Below, piece after piece: positions 11,717-23,468 of a DNA stretch of 64,000 nucleotides (positions within the stretch are counted from its first letter, which is position 1; each line of letters opens with the position of its first letter). Under the pieces are notes generated by a model. It saw only the letters and a program-made list of their open reading frames with translations. It did no database searches and was not told where the DNA came from. The position numbers were made by a program, and so were the translations under genes. Source of the DNA: Corticium candelabrum (lineage: Eukaryota > Porifera > Homoscleromorpha > Homosclerophorida > Plakinidae); the NCBI RefSeq assembly GCF_963422355.1, contig NC_085086.1, forward strand, positions 4,248,158-4,312,157. Direction: 5' to 3'.

Positions 11717-12118
11717 CAGTAGGACCTCAAAGATACGAACACCAGACAACCGAACTGACCGGTCAACCGAACAGCATGCTCTAGCGCGAGCGCGCGCTCT
11801 TGCAAAATTTGATCACGTAATGTAGCCACGCGCACGCGCACTTTTGCTTTTGAGAGAGCTCCTGGACCTTGCAGGACAAAAAAGGGGTTCTGCCTTGAAG
11901 CAAAAGACAATGGATTGTTATTTTAGTAACCCTTGAATTCGTTCTTACACTCTCACAGTTACTGTAGTTCACGTACTTATCCTTTTTGTTAGCCATACAG
12001 TGTACTCCTGTTTTCACAAGTTATGTAATCATCGATATTACAAACTTCAGACTTATGAACATTTCACAATTACGAACACCCAATTTCCCGAGGTGTTCGT
12101 ATCTTTGAGGTCCTACTG
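11717..12118. mobile_element. Small pogo/Tigger-like inverted-repeat element with TA duplication
   Basis: CAGTAGGACCTCAAAGATAC at the left is matched by its exact reverse complement at the right; the arms are at least 26 bp. TA dinucleotides flank both ends (11715-11716 and 12119-12120). The CAGTAGG(A)CC start and TA target are typical of the Tc1/mariner pogo-Tigger group. No intact transposase is visible, so it is a non-autonomous (MITE-like) copy of 402 bp. Confidence 0.8.
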
Positions 12119-12530
12119 TACTTCCTTTTCTGAACAAAAAACGGCTGCTTCTATTCGTAAAGTATGGCGGCAGCGCCTATACTTCGACTAGCCTTCTAAC
12201 ATACTTTTTCGATGTGCTCAGAAGTGACATATTTTAAATAGAAATAACGTACATTTTAGATCTTGCCATTACGACACAAGCCGTAGTAGTTTGAATCTTG
12301 TACTAGGACTTCCGTTGGTCGCGTGATGCCACTCTATGACGCCCAAGACGTCATACCACCTGCTGATGGCGTGATACACCAACTAGCAAACAGTGCGCTA
12401 GAAGGAATTGCCAAAATCTTTAGTAAGCAAGGCGATATAGCAAACTGTCTTGTTACACCCGAGGCTTGAAAGACTATAGGGTACAGTAACGCTGCCTGTG
12501 CACGCACACCAACGACCAACCGACCAACGA

Positions 12531-13205
12531 CGCGTTAGGGTTAGATTGTTATCGCTGGTATTATTTTTGGCATCGCACTCTCTGTTCACTCTCACTTTAG
12601 ACTTAAAAATCGCAATGACTTCTGTATTTTTACAGCCAGTCTTGTAAACTGGGCCTATACGAGAGGCTAAACATTCTGCATATCAAAGTCTCAGTACAGT
12701 AGCATGTGATTGTCACGAGAGTGCATGGATGCCGCCAACATCTAAGTGTTGCAATGACGGATGTTGCAGCAGCCAAGGCTTTAGCACTCTAGTGCTTTCT
12801 AAAGTATGTTGTCAAATTTGCAGACATGCACATTTTCCAGGATTTCGCAGTGGCGTAAAGGGTTTCCAGGTGCGCAAAACATCTTTCTGTCTAGTGGCTG
12901 TGCGATAACTGAACGTAGAATGCCTTTTTATAGGTATCTGGTTGTTTCTGGCTGGCTTCTATGTGGAGTGACTTACTATGAGCTCCTAGAGTCGATGTTC
13001 TCAAGAGACACATGTATATACTAAGACTTTTGATATGCAGAATCCTTACCTTCCTCTCTATATAGGCCCAGTGCTATTGAAAAAACACGACGGTCATTGC
13101 CATTTTCGTCAATGAGAGTGAACAGAGAGTAGACTGACAGGTGCCGTTGTACAGCGCGATGCTAAAAATGATACCGTGCAGCGATAACAATCTAACTCTA
13201 GCGCG
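12531..13205. mobile_element. Inverted-repeat element of about 675 bp, family unknown
   Basis: GTTAGATTGTTATCGCTG near 12540 is repeated in reverse orientation near 13195. A second block (CTCTGTTCACTCTCA) shortly inside is also matched. This gives imperfect arms of about 65-90 bp. No ORF of note lies between them, and the target duplication is not clear. Confidence 0.55.
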
Positions 13206-13349
13206 CATCATGGGTCGGCTGCATTGCCGTATTTACTTTCCCGCCTCGGGTAATAAGTTGTTGCATATTTGGGGAATGAGCTATTCTACTTTGATTAGAA
13301 TAGTGTGTAGGGTATGGGTGCGAAAGTGAGTACTTCTGGGAGGAAACGA

Positions 13350-13505
13350 TGTGCGAATGCGTGTGCTTGTGCGTGTGCCCGCGCGCGCGGGCGTGTGTGT
13401 GCTAGAGATCGTGCTTTTGTGCGTATATGCATGCCTGTGATTGGGCATGAGTGTGCATGTGTATGCGTGCCTGTGTGTGATGTTCGCGCACAAGGGTGTG
13501 TGTCT
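13350..13505. repeat. Alternating purine-pyrimidine (TG/CG) tract
   Basis: Degenerate TGTGCG-type sequence including a CGCGCGCG core near 13380. It lies about 170-320 bp upstream of the gene A start codon and could adopt Z-form DNA. Its position suggests a promoter-proximal element, but nothing else shows a regulatory role. Confidence 0.6.
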
Positions 13506-13673
13506 ATTTTGTTGTGTAGATAGAGTGGCTGGCAAACAAGTGGAAGTTAGTGCTTTCAAACGATATTGTTTATCTGTATCTACTACCATAACAGCAGTTG
13601 CCATTCTAGTTAACTAAATACTTAATTAATGTTGTCGTTTAACTAGTTTTTTCTCATATCGTTGAAAAGAGCA

Positions 13674-15205
13674 ATGACCAACGTACCGCTGCTATTTGCT
13701 GTGACAGTTTTCTTGTTTCAACTACAACTTTCTCAAGGTATGTATTTATAATCGTTACATTACACAATTACCGTACAACCACTAATTCGTTTAGCATAGT
13801 AAGTTTTCTCAAAACGTTAACTGTTTACAAGAAAATATTTTCCTAGACTCAAAAACCTACTCTTATTCGAGTACAATTGCATTGCATGCGCTAAAAACAA
13901 AATGATCCAAACAGTCGAGATGTTGCCAGTGGCACGTCATGCGTACGCAATTTTCTTGAATTGCAAAATGTAGAGTACGGGCTCGTTACCATCTTAAAGT
14001 ATGTAGTATAAAAGACATCAGTCTAGAAACTCATTACAATATAACTGGGTAATATAGATCAAGTTTGCTAAAAAACAATAGTGGTAAACATTAGCGAGGA
14101 TAAAACAATTTAGTATTTGGAAAGAATTAGTGCAATAGGGTAGTTTGGTTTTAAATATGCAGTTTATGCACAGTAGTTTGATTGACATCAACATTTAATT
14201 ACAGGAAATGAAATATCTTTACTATCAGCAACAGCCGAATTGAGCCCCGATACCTACACATCTGCTACAAATTCTTCTAGACATTCTAGTGCATCTGTGG
14301 CCATTGATGGAGACAACAGAAAAGGACGTGCCGGTGGATCGGAAGAGGAAATTCTGAAATGTGCATCTACGTCTTTGAAGCAAAAATCACTAAGTAATCC
14401 GGTGAAGCATTTGTTAATAAGAATGGAAAGAGCAGAATACATCTCGTATGTAAGACTACATTTGAGAGATGGATTAAGGAGACAGCACTTGCAGAACGGT
14501 CTAACGGTTAGTGTGGGTAACAGCCCTGACATCCAACATGCCTCGTCGTGTGGTAACAAAGCGTACAACGCCGTGCGTCATGGACAATCGCCGTTCTTTA
14601 TTTGCATGAATTCTGCACAGTACATTTGGATCGTTTTACGAAATAGTGGATTGCCACTTCAAGTATGCGAAGTACGCGCATATAGTGGTATGTACGATAT
14701 TTATTGTTTGCTATGCTCGAGCACTATTTGTCAATTTGTATGCATTTTGCTATAGGTTACATGAATTTGACTGCTCCAGGTATCGCATCATTGTCACACG
14801 GTCCATTTCAACAAGTGTCCTTTGCTACTAATGCTGTTGATGGCAATTCCGCTATTGGAAATTCAGCAGGTGACGGATTTGGAAACTGTGCTGTCAATGA
14901 CATTAGTGAAAGTGAAAAAGATCAGCTTCAGTTTCTTCGTATCTCTTTGGGTCACGAGCAAGCGGTTTTGTCCGTTCGACTGCATTTGAGAGATGGAAGT
15001 CGCCGATACTCACACCAACAAGGCTTGCTTGTTGGGATAAGTAGCTCACACCGTGTACATGATTCCCAAAAACAATGTGGCTCAGCATATGATAAAAGTC
15101 AAGGACAGTCACCAACTTTTATCTGCAAAGCTACTGGAAGTTATGTCTGGTTGACCTTGACGTCACCACATTACCTGCAAGTCTGTGAAGTAGAAGTATA
15201 TGCAG
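13674..15205 (+). other. Gene A signal peptide and two FTP-domain exons
   Basis: Exon lengths are 64, 483 and 450 nt. The two FTP domains share [20 protein letters not shown], a QxGL core, a Q-S-P-x-F-I-C cysteine and L-Q-V-C-E-V at the end. The canonical fucose-binding HX(26)RXDCCXER signature of eel fucolectin is not visible, so ligand specificity is open. The first FTP exon has exactly the length (483 nt) of its counterpart in gene C. Confidence 0.85.
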
Positions 15206-16029
15206 GTAAATAGTATTTTATCGTTGAAGTTATTGATGTAGTACAACATGATTTCTGTAACGTTTGACTTTGCAAATCATTATAATTTTCGATTCTGTTT
15301 CTATAACAGTCGTTCGCTGCGTTTCTCTCGGTCACCCTGCAAATGGACAATATCGCATAACAAGTGACTCCGTAGGTGGAGTTTTGTCGGTTAATTGCAA
15401 CCAAGGATATGCTCCGACGTCACCAAAAAATGCTACATGTCAAAGCAGTGGAAACTGGAGTCGACCAATTCCGACTTGCGAAATAGGTAAAGATTATTCA
15501 AATTATGTTGTATTCACTAGGAAATATGTGTTTCTACTACAGTTTAATCTCATTAGCTAAAAGCCATCCATATGACGGGATCGCACAACTTACCTTCCAA
15601 CCTACTGTATTCATACACCCATACACCGCTCTCAAAAAATGACCCGACTCGGAAGACATGTATCTTCCAATAAGAAAAGGACCTTTTATAAACGTGCTGA
15701 CGTCTTCGTCGACTCAATCGACGAGGATTTAGCGCAGAGTGGACTGAATGAAACACGTGTGTACGGAGATAGCTATCGTACTACGGACAATACAACAAAT
15801 AGCGGCAGGGTATACCGTTCAGCAAGAACAAATTCTATTTAGCAAGTAGGGTTAGCTATCGCAAACACGTTTAATTAAGATACCGTTGTGAGGCTCAAGA
15901 TTATTAAGTAATTAGATATTATTTGTTAATTAATTTGACAACCTAAAGTGTCAATTTCGAATTTGTACGTGACTTCTGCAAGATTTTCATATTTTGAAAT
16001 GTTATATTTAACCGTTTAAAGATATCGTG

Positions 16030-16115
<86 letters not shown>

Positions 16116-19100
16116 AACACCATGAACTGACAAGTCTCTTTTTGTGCTACGCGAGTTGTAAATATGACTATGAGTGCTCCTGAGCCATGATTTGCGAATT
16201 CTAGAGGTAAATTGTGGACCTCCCCCCAATATAACATTGGGACAATATTCTGGAAATGTCTTCACGTACAAAGGAAAAGTGGAATACAGCTGCAATAACG
16301 GCTATCACTTGGAAGGTCCCAACATCGTCGTATGTCAGCTGAATGGAGCATGGAACACAACGGACAAATTGAAGTGTAAACGTAAGACTGTTTTTAAGTG
16401 TTTTTCTTACTGGTTAGTTACAAATGCATGCATGTAATCGTATTACTGCACGGTTTAATACGAAACAGTAGAGTGTTTGGGTATCGCAATTCTCGGAGCC
16501 AGCAGGTATCAAACTCTATATATATGCAGTTAACAATGTGACTGTTATACATATAGTGTTATTATCATATAAGCAGAAGTTAGAGCTACAAGTATGAACG
16601 ATTTTTATAAACATATTCTACTAGTTATAACTAATGTTATAGCTATTTCTATACTTTTCTACTTGTATATTTTTTATAGCGCATTGCCTTAAACCTGACA
16701 ATCCACAACACGGCAGAGTAAACATTTTGACAAAAGTTGCAAATGAAAGACAGCTGGATGTTGGTACGAGCGTACAGTACGTCTGTTTTGAAAGCTACGT
16801 ACGGGACGGAGACAACAGGAGAACATGTATCACATCGCTCATGTGGTCAGGAAGCGCTCCCACGTGCAGAAGTCAGATTAATGTAACGAGTATAATTGTT
16901 ATACAGTCTATAACTAGTTTAAATTATAGAGGGAGACTGTGGAAAGAGTTTTAACACCCCCAACGGTAGATGCACATCGAGTGGCAGTTATATGAACGAC
17001 AGAAGAACCTGCAAATGCAATGAAGGCTACAAGTTTTCAAATTCTCTAGATAAACAACAAATTGCAACATGTGTAATAAATAAGAACTTGGCTTCTTGGA
17101 ACAAACATCTACCAAGCTGCAAACGTATAGTATTGTTGTCTAACGTATTTATCTCATCTGCAAACGTCTTTCTGCCTAGCGATAACTTGTCCTGAACTAA
17201 CTGAATCAACAAATGCTTTTATGAAGTACGGAGGGAATTTCTACGGAAACGTTACAACATTTAAGTGTCCGTCGGGATTTATACTGCGAGGTTCTGATAG
17301 CATATTTTGTCAGGATGATGAAACGTGGTCGGGACCGCTACCATCGTGTATCAGTAGTAAATTCGTACACACTAATTTTCTATATCAATAATATTGTCAT
17401 TATTGTAATATCTGTTTTAGAAAAACAATGCCGTCCATTAACATTTTCAGGACATGGCACAATGCACCCCGAAAAAAAATCCAAGCCATTTGAATACGGT
17501 CGTACTGTCTACTATAGCTGCAACAGTGGCTACATTTTAAAAGGGTCCGTATTGAGAAAATGTCAGGCATCAGGACGATGGACTGGAACCCAACCAGTGT
17601 GTCAGCGTAAGTAAAAAACGCGCATTCATTAAAAAGATAGCTATACGTACAGATTCTAACCTTCAACAGCACTGTGCATCGCTGTCAAAACAAAAGAGTA
17701 ACTACGGAGATCACAACAAAGAGATTAATGATCCCATATATATATATATATATATATATGTTTGTGAAAGTATTTCTTTCTATTGTATGTATTGTTTACA
17801 TTGCTATTAGTAAGCGATAGATCAGCGGTAACTTTACTTAATATTTAAATACTTTAATTAGTTCAATTAATGTTTATTTAGATAATTAAAATCATTGGTT
17901 ACAGTACTGCAACACTCGCCTTTCTGGTATCCTTAGTTCTAAACCGTAGAATCAGAGACACAGTTGGGGTTTTGTTCGTTTTTTAATGCATTACAGATAT
18001 GTCATTTTTTGACACTACTTTAGCTGTGTGCCTTCTTTGTGTTTTTGAAATTTCTATTCTGGTGTTCGCAGCGCTGGCTGTAACAATCTTTGGCAAAATC
18101 AAGGCAAATTAGAGGTCTGCGATAAGAGAAGACTAATCAATCTGTCGGCTAGTACTTATTGAGAGAAAATTGTCTGAGTTCTTGATAATGAGGCAGCTAT
18201 AAAGAATTTTCTTTATGTTTACAACTTAGATACAGTAAAATTTGTAAAGGGGAATGGCAGTTACAAATGCTAACATGCTGGTAAATACTGCAACGGAAAC
18301 CCTCTTTTTCCTTGCTTCTAGAGTGTGTTAAGTGTGTTACTGAAAATTGATAATTTGATTCGCTATATTAATAATAAATTGATGTATTTAAAATCATACT
18401 CTCTCAATTTTAGGATTTTTTAATTAAGCTAATAACTAATATGCATCTATGCATGAAGAAGAAAAGCAGGCAAATAGTACAATTCCAACTGCAAGACAGT
18501 CAATCCTTATCTGCAATATGGTTTAGCAATAAGAAATCCTGCCCTAGTCTAGCTAGAACGTTTCCAAATTTCTGCCAACTGACTTTTTACTGTTACCGTT
18601 TATATATAATTTTTGACGTGCCATATCATGCGAGTTTTTTTGGGTAACCTAAAACGTCTAGCGGTGCGTTCTTTGCGATTACGGGATTCCGGCCGATACT
18701 TTAGCGCATGGCACGTGTTGTACGCAATTTTCAACAGAACAGATGCGGCAGCAAAGTCTAAGCTGCCCCGCTAAAGTCACATCGCTTAAAACTAACAAAC
18801 CAACGCAATAATTATTACTAAGTCGTTTTCAAAACATTAGCAACGTAATTCGTTTCTGTCCTAGTTAAATTTGATAGAACTTAATTAAGTTAAACAGAAA
18901 CGGCATAAGCACTATTGTAAACTACAAGAATCATAAATATTAATAGTAATAGATTCCAAAATAAGAAAAAAATATACACTTGGATTTGCAATAAATAAAA
19001 ATTTTTAGTAGGATCCTCGTCGAAAACCGTTTAGCTAAGGTGTGCTCTGAGTTGTAGTTGATAAGCGATTTGAAAAAGGATGCTGTAATTGCATGGGTAA

Positions 19101-21559
19101 TAATTACGAAATGTCGATTGCTAGAGAGTTCTTAATAGTCGTCTCCGAATTTTAAAACGTATGTTAACTTTGGCACGTTAATTAAATTATATTATTTTAT
19201 GTGGCATCCATTAATCTTCCTACCTAATTTTTTTAAATTCTGGTAAAGTCATTTTCCTTGTAGCTATTTCACAAGCGTACAATAAAAGATGATAGCTACA
19301 TTGCCAACAAATGCAAAATCTCTGCATGGGAACGGAATTGCATTATCACTGCCTCGCACGAATACTAAAGTTTTAGCTGGTTTGTCGTGACACATTGAAA
19401 ATTAGCCATTCAGAGAGGCTAAACAACATGGCAAACAGTGGCGTAGATCTTTGTTGTCCAATGTGGGTTTCAGATAATACGGTTATTTATTGTCTTTCTA
19501 ATGGATCTGACTTGACAGACTGCAGCCTCTGCCAACATTTTAATAACAGCTTAATCTGACAGTTTGCAAGATTTATTCAAAAATGAGTAACTCAAAAAGT
19601 AATCAGGAGCGCTGAATTAAAAGTATGAGAAAGTTTCTAGGCAAAGTAAAAACATGCCAGCGTATTTATGTCTCTTACTAATAATTTGGCCACGATACCA
19701 CCATTGCATGAGACTTGGCAGAAAGAGTTGATCTAATTGATGAAAATGACACTTTTGCGGTCGTCACAGACAAAGCTAGGAGGCTAAATTAGAGAAAAAT
19801 TACATCCCGACCCTAAGGTAACCATTAACGCCAAAATAGCGACTGATCCTGAAACTATTTTAATTAACATGTATTAGTACCGTTAATAAATTTGGCTCCT
19901 TACCCTACAAAGCCTCGCCACTAATCCGTAGTACAAGAATTTAGTTAACTGAACGTAAACCTACAGTTGAATATACGTCTAGATATTTTCTAATCTTTGT
20001 ACTAACTTACTTAATTAATCAATTGTTTGTGCGTACAATCAAAGTATCTTATACTTTATAAAGTATATGTATTCTTTCTACTAGACGCGTGCGCAATGGT
20101 TAATTGCGCAGCGGCTGAAAAGTGCGAATTTAACAGCAAAACAAAAGCAGGGGAATGTCGGTGTTTGGAGAGAACTGACTGTCCTTCCGATCGTGATCAA
20201 GTTTGTGGATCTGACGGCGTTACGTACCTGAACGACTGCGTAATGAAAGTGTCAGCCTGTCGAGAGAACAAGAACGTTAGCAGTGTAGGAGAGAGAGACT
20301 GTCTTTTTGGTATGATCATACGATAGTTTCAGAGCAACATCGCGAGTTTACTAATTTTGTCTTATGTGGCTTAGCTGGGAAGTGCAGCGGTTCTAAACCT
20401 GCGTCACCCGATGGCGTCACATGTAGAGCGCACATATTTAAATACTGGTTCAACAAGAATACCGGGCAGTGTGAACAATTTGCCTACGGAGGATGCTATG
20501 AAGGAAGGAACCACTTTTACACTCAAGACGACTGCGAAACCGCATGCATTAATGGTATGCATGACTACTCTAGATCTAGCATGCCTAGCCTGCATTGCGT
20601 GTAAAGTTTCCTCATTATTTAGATATAAGTAACAAATAAATACGTTGCATGATAGACATTGCATGCAATATCATCAGATAGTCTAAGATTTTATTAATTA
20701 ATGTATCATCATTTATTCTATTTTTGGTATAACTCATGTTTGGTCAAGCTGTGGCTAGCTTGTTTTAGTTGTCATACACTTATATACAGTTTCAGACATT
20801 GCTCAGATTGCATATGTCGATTTACACGTGCATGTGAATGCACCGTTTGTGTGTCACATACAATCAACAGGTTTTACCGTACAATGGTATATCAAATGTT
20901 CTATGTAACATAGCTGTTGCTGATTCTATACCTCCCTAGACGAGATTTGTAAACTACCACTTGATGTCGGAAAATGCAATTTTCAAAACAAAACTAGATG
21001 GTATTACAACCCTTCATCTGAGAAGTGTAAACCATTTCAGTACGGAGGATGTTTTGGTAACGAGAATCATTTTGCAAGCCAAAATCAATGTCGGAAAAAA
21101 TGTATGTCACATGTTAAATTATTATGACAGGTTGTCTTGATTGATCGTATATTGCAGGTTGCGAATGTCCCACAAAAATCGCGAAAAAAATTGCAAGCAA
21201 ACAGAACGACGCGCGTAAATACCTTACATTATTATTCTGTCATAAGCTTGCGTATTAACTGTATTTCATTAGTCATTGTTATTCGCGTTAAATCGCCAAA
21301 GTTAACTGATGGCAAGAAAGTCACATATGAAGTCAAAGTGTCGGATATTTGCAAATCGAACAGTGGGGCGCCCAGATGGCTCAAAGCTGGAAACCTCCTT
21401 ACTTTGTCTGTAAACGAAGAGCAGAACAATGATATCAGCTGCCTCTGTCCAAATTTAGTGAGCGGAAGATCGTACAGAATGGGAGTCAATTTGGGATCCA
21501 CTTCTAAAACGATTGAACTACCGATGTCGTTTTACCTAAAAGTGGGAACTACATGCTAA
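13674..21559 (+). CDS. Gene A: secreted FTP-sushi-Kazal-Kunitz-NTR protein
   Basis: Fourteen exons join in frame to about 1002 residues: 13674-13737, 14205-14687, 14756-15205, 15310-15486, 16205-16381, 16680-16871, 16930-17124, 17180-17353, 17421-17606, 20085-20309, 20375-20554, 20940-21101, 21158-21214 and 21273-21559. Every junction is phase 1 with GT-AG ends. Exon 1 is a signal peptide ([20 protein letters not shown]). Exons 2-3 encode two FTP (fucolectin/F5-8C-like) domains with V-R-L-H-L-R-D and L-Q-V-C-E-V. Exons 4-9 are six sushi/CCP modules (four Cys, G-x-W). Exon 10 is a Kazal module ([13 protein letters not shown]), and exons 11-12 are two Kunitz modules (YGGC). Exons 13-14 form an NTR domain (CEC..., VSDIC, CLCPNL) ending in a stop. 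Kazal-Kunitz-Kunitz-NTR matches the module order in vertebrate WFIKKN proteins, without WAP and Ig. A secreted recognition/protease-inhibitor role is inferred. The 58-bp last intron and the exact NTR start are the least certain parts. Confidence 0.88.
16032..16110. repeat. (CA)n microsatellite in gene A intron 4
   Basis: About 79 bp of CA between the first and second sushi exons. Confidence 0.96.
17607..20084 (+). other. Gene A large intron (about 2.5 kb)
   Basis: It separates the sushi part from the inhibitor part. I searched it for further phase-1 sushi or Kazal exons and saw none. It holds a short (AT)n run at 17737-17759 and otherwise AT-rich sequence. It marks the boundary where the two halves of the protein may have been joined. 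Confidence 0.7.
20085..21559 (+). other. Gene A inhibitor block: Kazal, Kunitz, Kunitz, NTR
   Basis: The Kazal exon has [16 protein letters not shown]. In Kunitz 1 the residue after the second Cys (P1) is Arg (VTC-R-AHIF), which predicts trypsin-like protease targets. In Kunitz 2 it is Asn (GKC-N-FQN), so that module may not inhibit trypsin-type enzymes. NTR has CxC at the start and CLC in the middle; one of the usual six cysteines was not located at the short first NTR exon. Confidence 0.85.
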
Positions 21560-22259
21560 CATCCACAACGGATGTGTTGGAACTACAACTAGTTTAAGAC
21601 TGACTGCATCAATTTTTCTTTGTGTTTGTATAACTAGTGTGTTTGCATAGACAGTGAAAGCTGAAGCAACCACTTGATAGCTAACATAGAAAAAATTTCA
21701 TTGTTAGAGACAGAAAATTAGATTTTCTGAATTCTGTGTGTATGTGACTGCACTTTTGTAGATTTGCAGTTTCTAGTGAACACGTACAGTCTGAGCGTGA
21801 AGCGCCTGACAGAGGAACCCGACATCTGTGCATGCTGTCAGAGGTGTATGTGCATGATTGACGATGTGCGTACCCATCTAGTTAGATACTGTGATACTGT
21901 GTTTTACGTAGTTTGACACTAAAAGCGACATGTGTTTAATTAATTGTTTCCTTTTAAAATTATTTATAAATAGGTATATACGTACGCCCCAATATCTGCT
22001 ACATAATTAAGATAGTATGTAGCTTCTCTATAGTTTAGTTCTATCAGGTACTTTTTCTGGGTGTACTAGTCACGTGACTTTGCAGCTCTCATTACTTACT
22101 CGGGCGTGCGACAGCTTACCCCTTTCACGTGGTCACTACAAAATCGGTAATGTGAAATCACCAGTTCCAAAAATCAGTGAGCTGTTAGATGGCTATGGCG
22201 CTGGCAATCTATCGGTGGCTTTGCTGGTCTTGCTACAATAATTTCATACTGATTCAGAT
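21560..22259. other. 3' flank of gene A, no gene seen
   Basis: AT-rich, with no canonical AATAAA close to the stop. The sequence just after the stop is similar to the 3' flank of the NTR relic at 2813. Confidence 0.4.
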
Positions 22260-23468
22260 GTCGGACGAGTTCACACTTCTGTTTATGGTACTGAACTGTT
22301 GGGATCTCACATTGTTGGTCCAGAGGATTTATTTATCAAGTAATTTGGTAGTCGTGTGGATAAGGTTTTAGAAGCTCAAAGTATATTATCAGAATAGGAG
22401 AATTTGCAGGTAGCAATTCAGTTACTACAGAGTTGTCTAAGCGTTTTGCAATTAAACCACCTACTTCGAACCATTCCTGGTCACTTTATTATTGAACAGC
22501 TTTCTCGTTTTGATTCTGGCTGGAGACATTCACTATGTCAAATAACCAATTCGTCTATTCCGGATCCAGCTTGGATGCAAGCAACTCTGCCTCTACGATT
22601 CGGAGGTTTAGGTTTACGAATTGTCTTGGAATCATCATCAGCTGCCTTTCTAGGCAGTTGCAACGCTACACGTGACCTGGTTCAGCGTTTGTTAGAAGCA
22701 GGAAGTTCTAGAAATGTTTACACTTTGGATTCGATAATTTGTGTATCAGTCAAAGCTCTTTTTCTCAAACTTGAACATTGTCGGGTGAAATTAGGAAAAG
22801 AAAAAGATTTTCTGTACAACTTGAAAATCCTATAGGCACTAATGAGCCTGCCTTTCTTACTTCAACGCAAAAGGCACTACAGTTGCAGCTGGATGTCATT
22901 CATTTTCAGTCTCTTAAGGACATGAGCAGTATGAGAGACAGAGCAAGGCTTAATACCATCTTTTCCGCTTATGCTGGAGCATAGCTGAGTGCAGTCCCAA
23001 CCCAAATCTTGACCTGTCCATGCTTCAACATGAGTTCATTATTTCCATCATAATTTGGCTTGGCATTCCTCTGTTTCCGGATTCTCCTGACTCGCTCAGA
23101 TGTGTTTGTGGCAGTGTCATCGACTCTCATGGAGACTAGTTGCTGGGTTGTGGTTACGATTCAGCTCTTAATTTATAGCAGACGTCAGGATGCTATATGT
23201 GACATTATTTGGCATGCCTTATTGAGAGACAATTAACAAAGCAGCCAGGAGAGAACAGATATGTTCTAGTAACTCTAAGGCTCGTCCTGGTGACATTTTC
23301 ATCCAGACTTTGTTGATGGCAGTCCTGCTTTCTTTGACGTAACAGTTCGTAACACTGTCCACGTAGGTACGTATGTGAAGCTACAGAAATGGCTGGAGCC
23401 GCTGCAAGGGCAGGAGAATTGGAAAAGGATTACAAACACGAGCAATCGGTATTAAAATGTGGAGGACT
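22260..23468 (+). pseudogene. Decayed reverse-transcriptase element, main part
   Basis: Frames with several stops and shifts encode, in order, a G-x-x-L-L-G-S-H-I-V-G block (22290), L-N-H-L-L-R-T-I-P (22455), the W-M-Q-A-T-L-P-L-R-F-G-G-L-G-L-R block (22570), A-G-A-x-L-S-A-V-P (22975), a C-V-C-G knuckle (23105) and H-P-D-F-V-D-G-S-P-A-F-F-D-V-T-V (23300), then an E-L-E-K-D-Y segment. This order is the C-terminal part of a widespread invertebrate non-LTR-like reverse-transcriptase family that I cannot name precisely. The polymerase motifs upstream are not present. The reading stops at the hAT insertion at 23469 and resumes at 29113. Confidence 0.7.

Noticed and set aside
20404-20664. Minus-strand open frame opposite the Kunitz exon
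   Set aside because: It is antisense to a clear Kunitz module and has no domain of its own.
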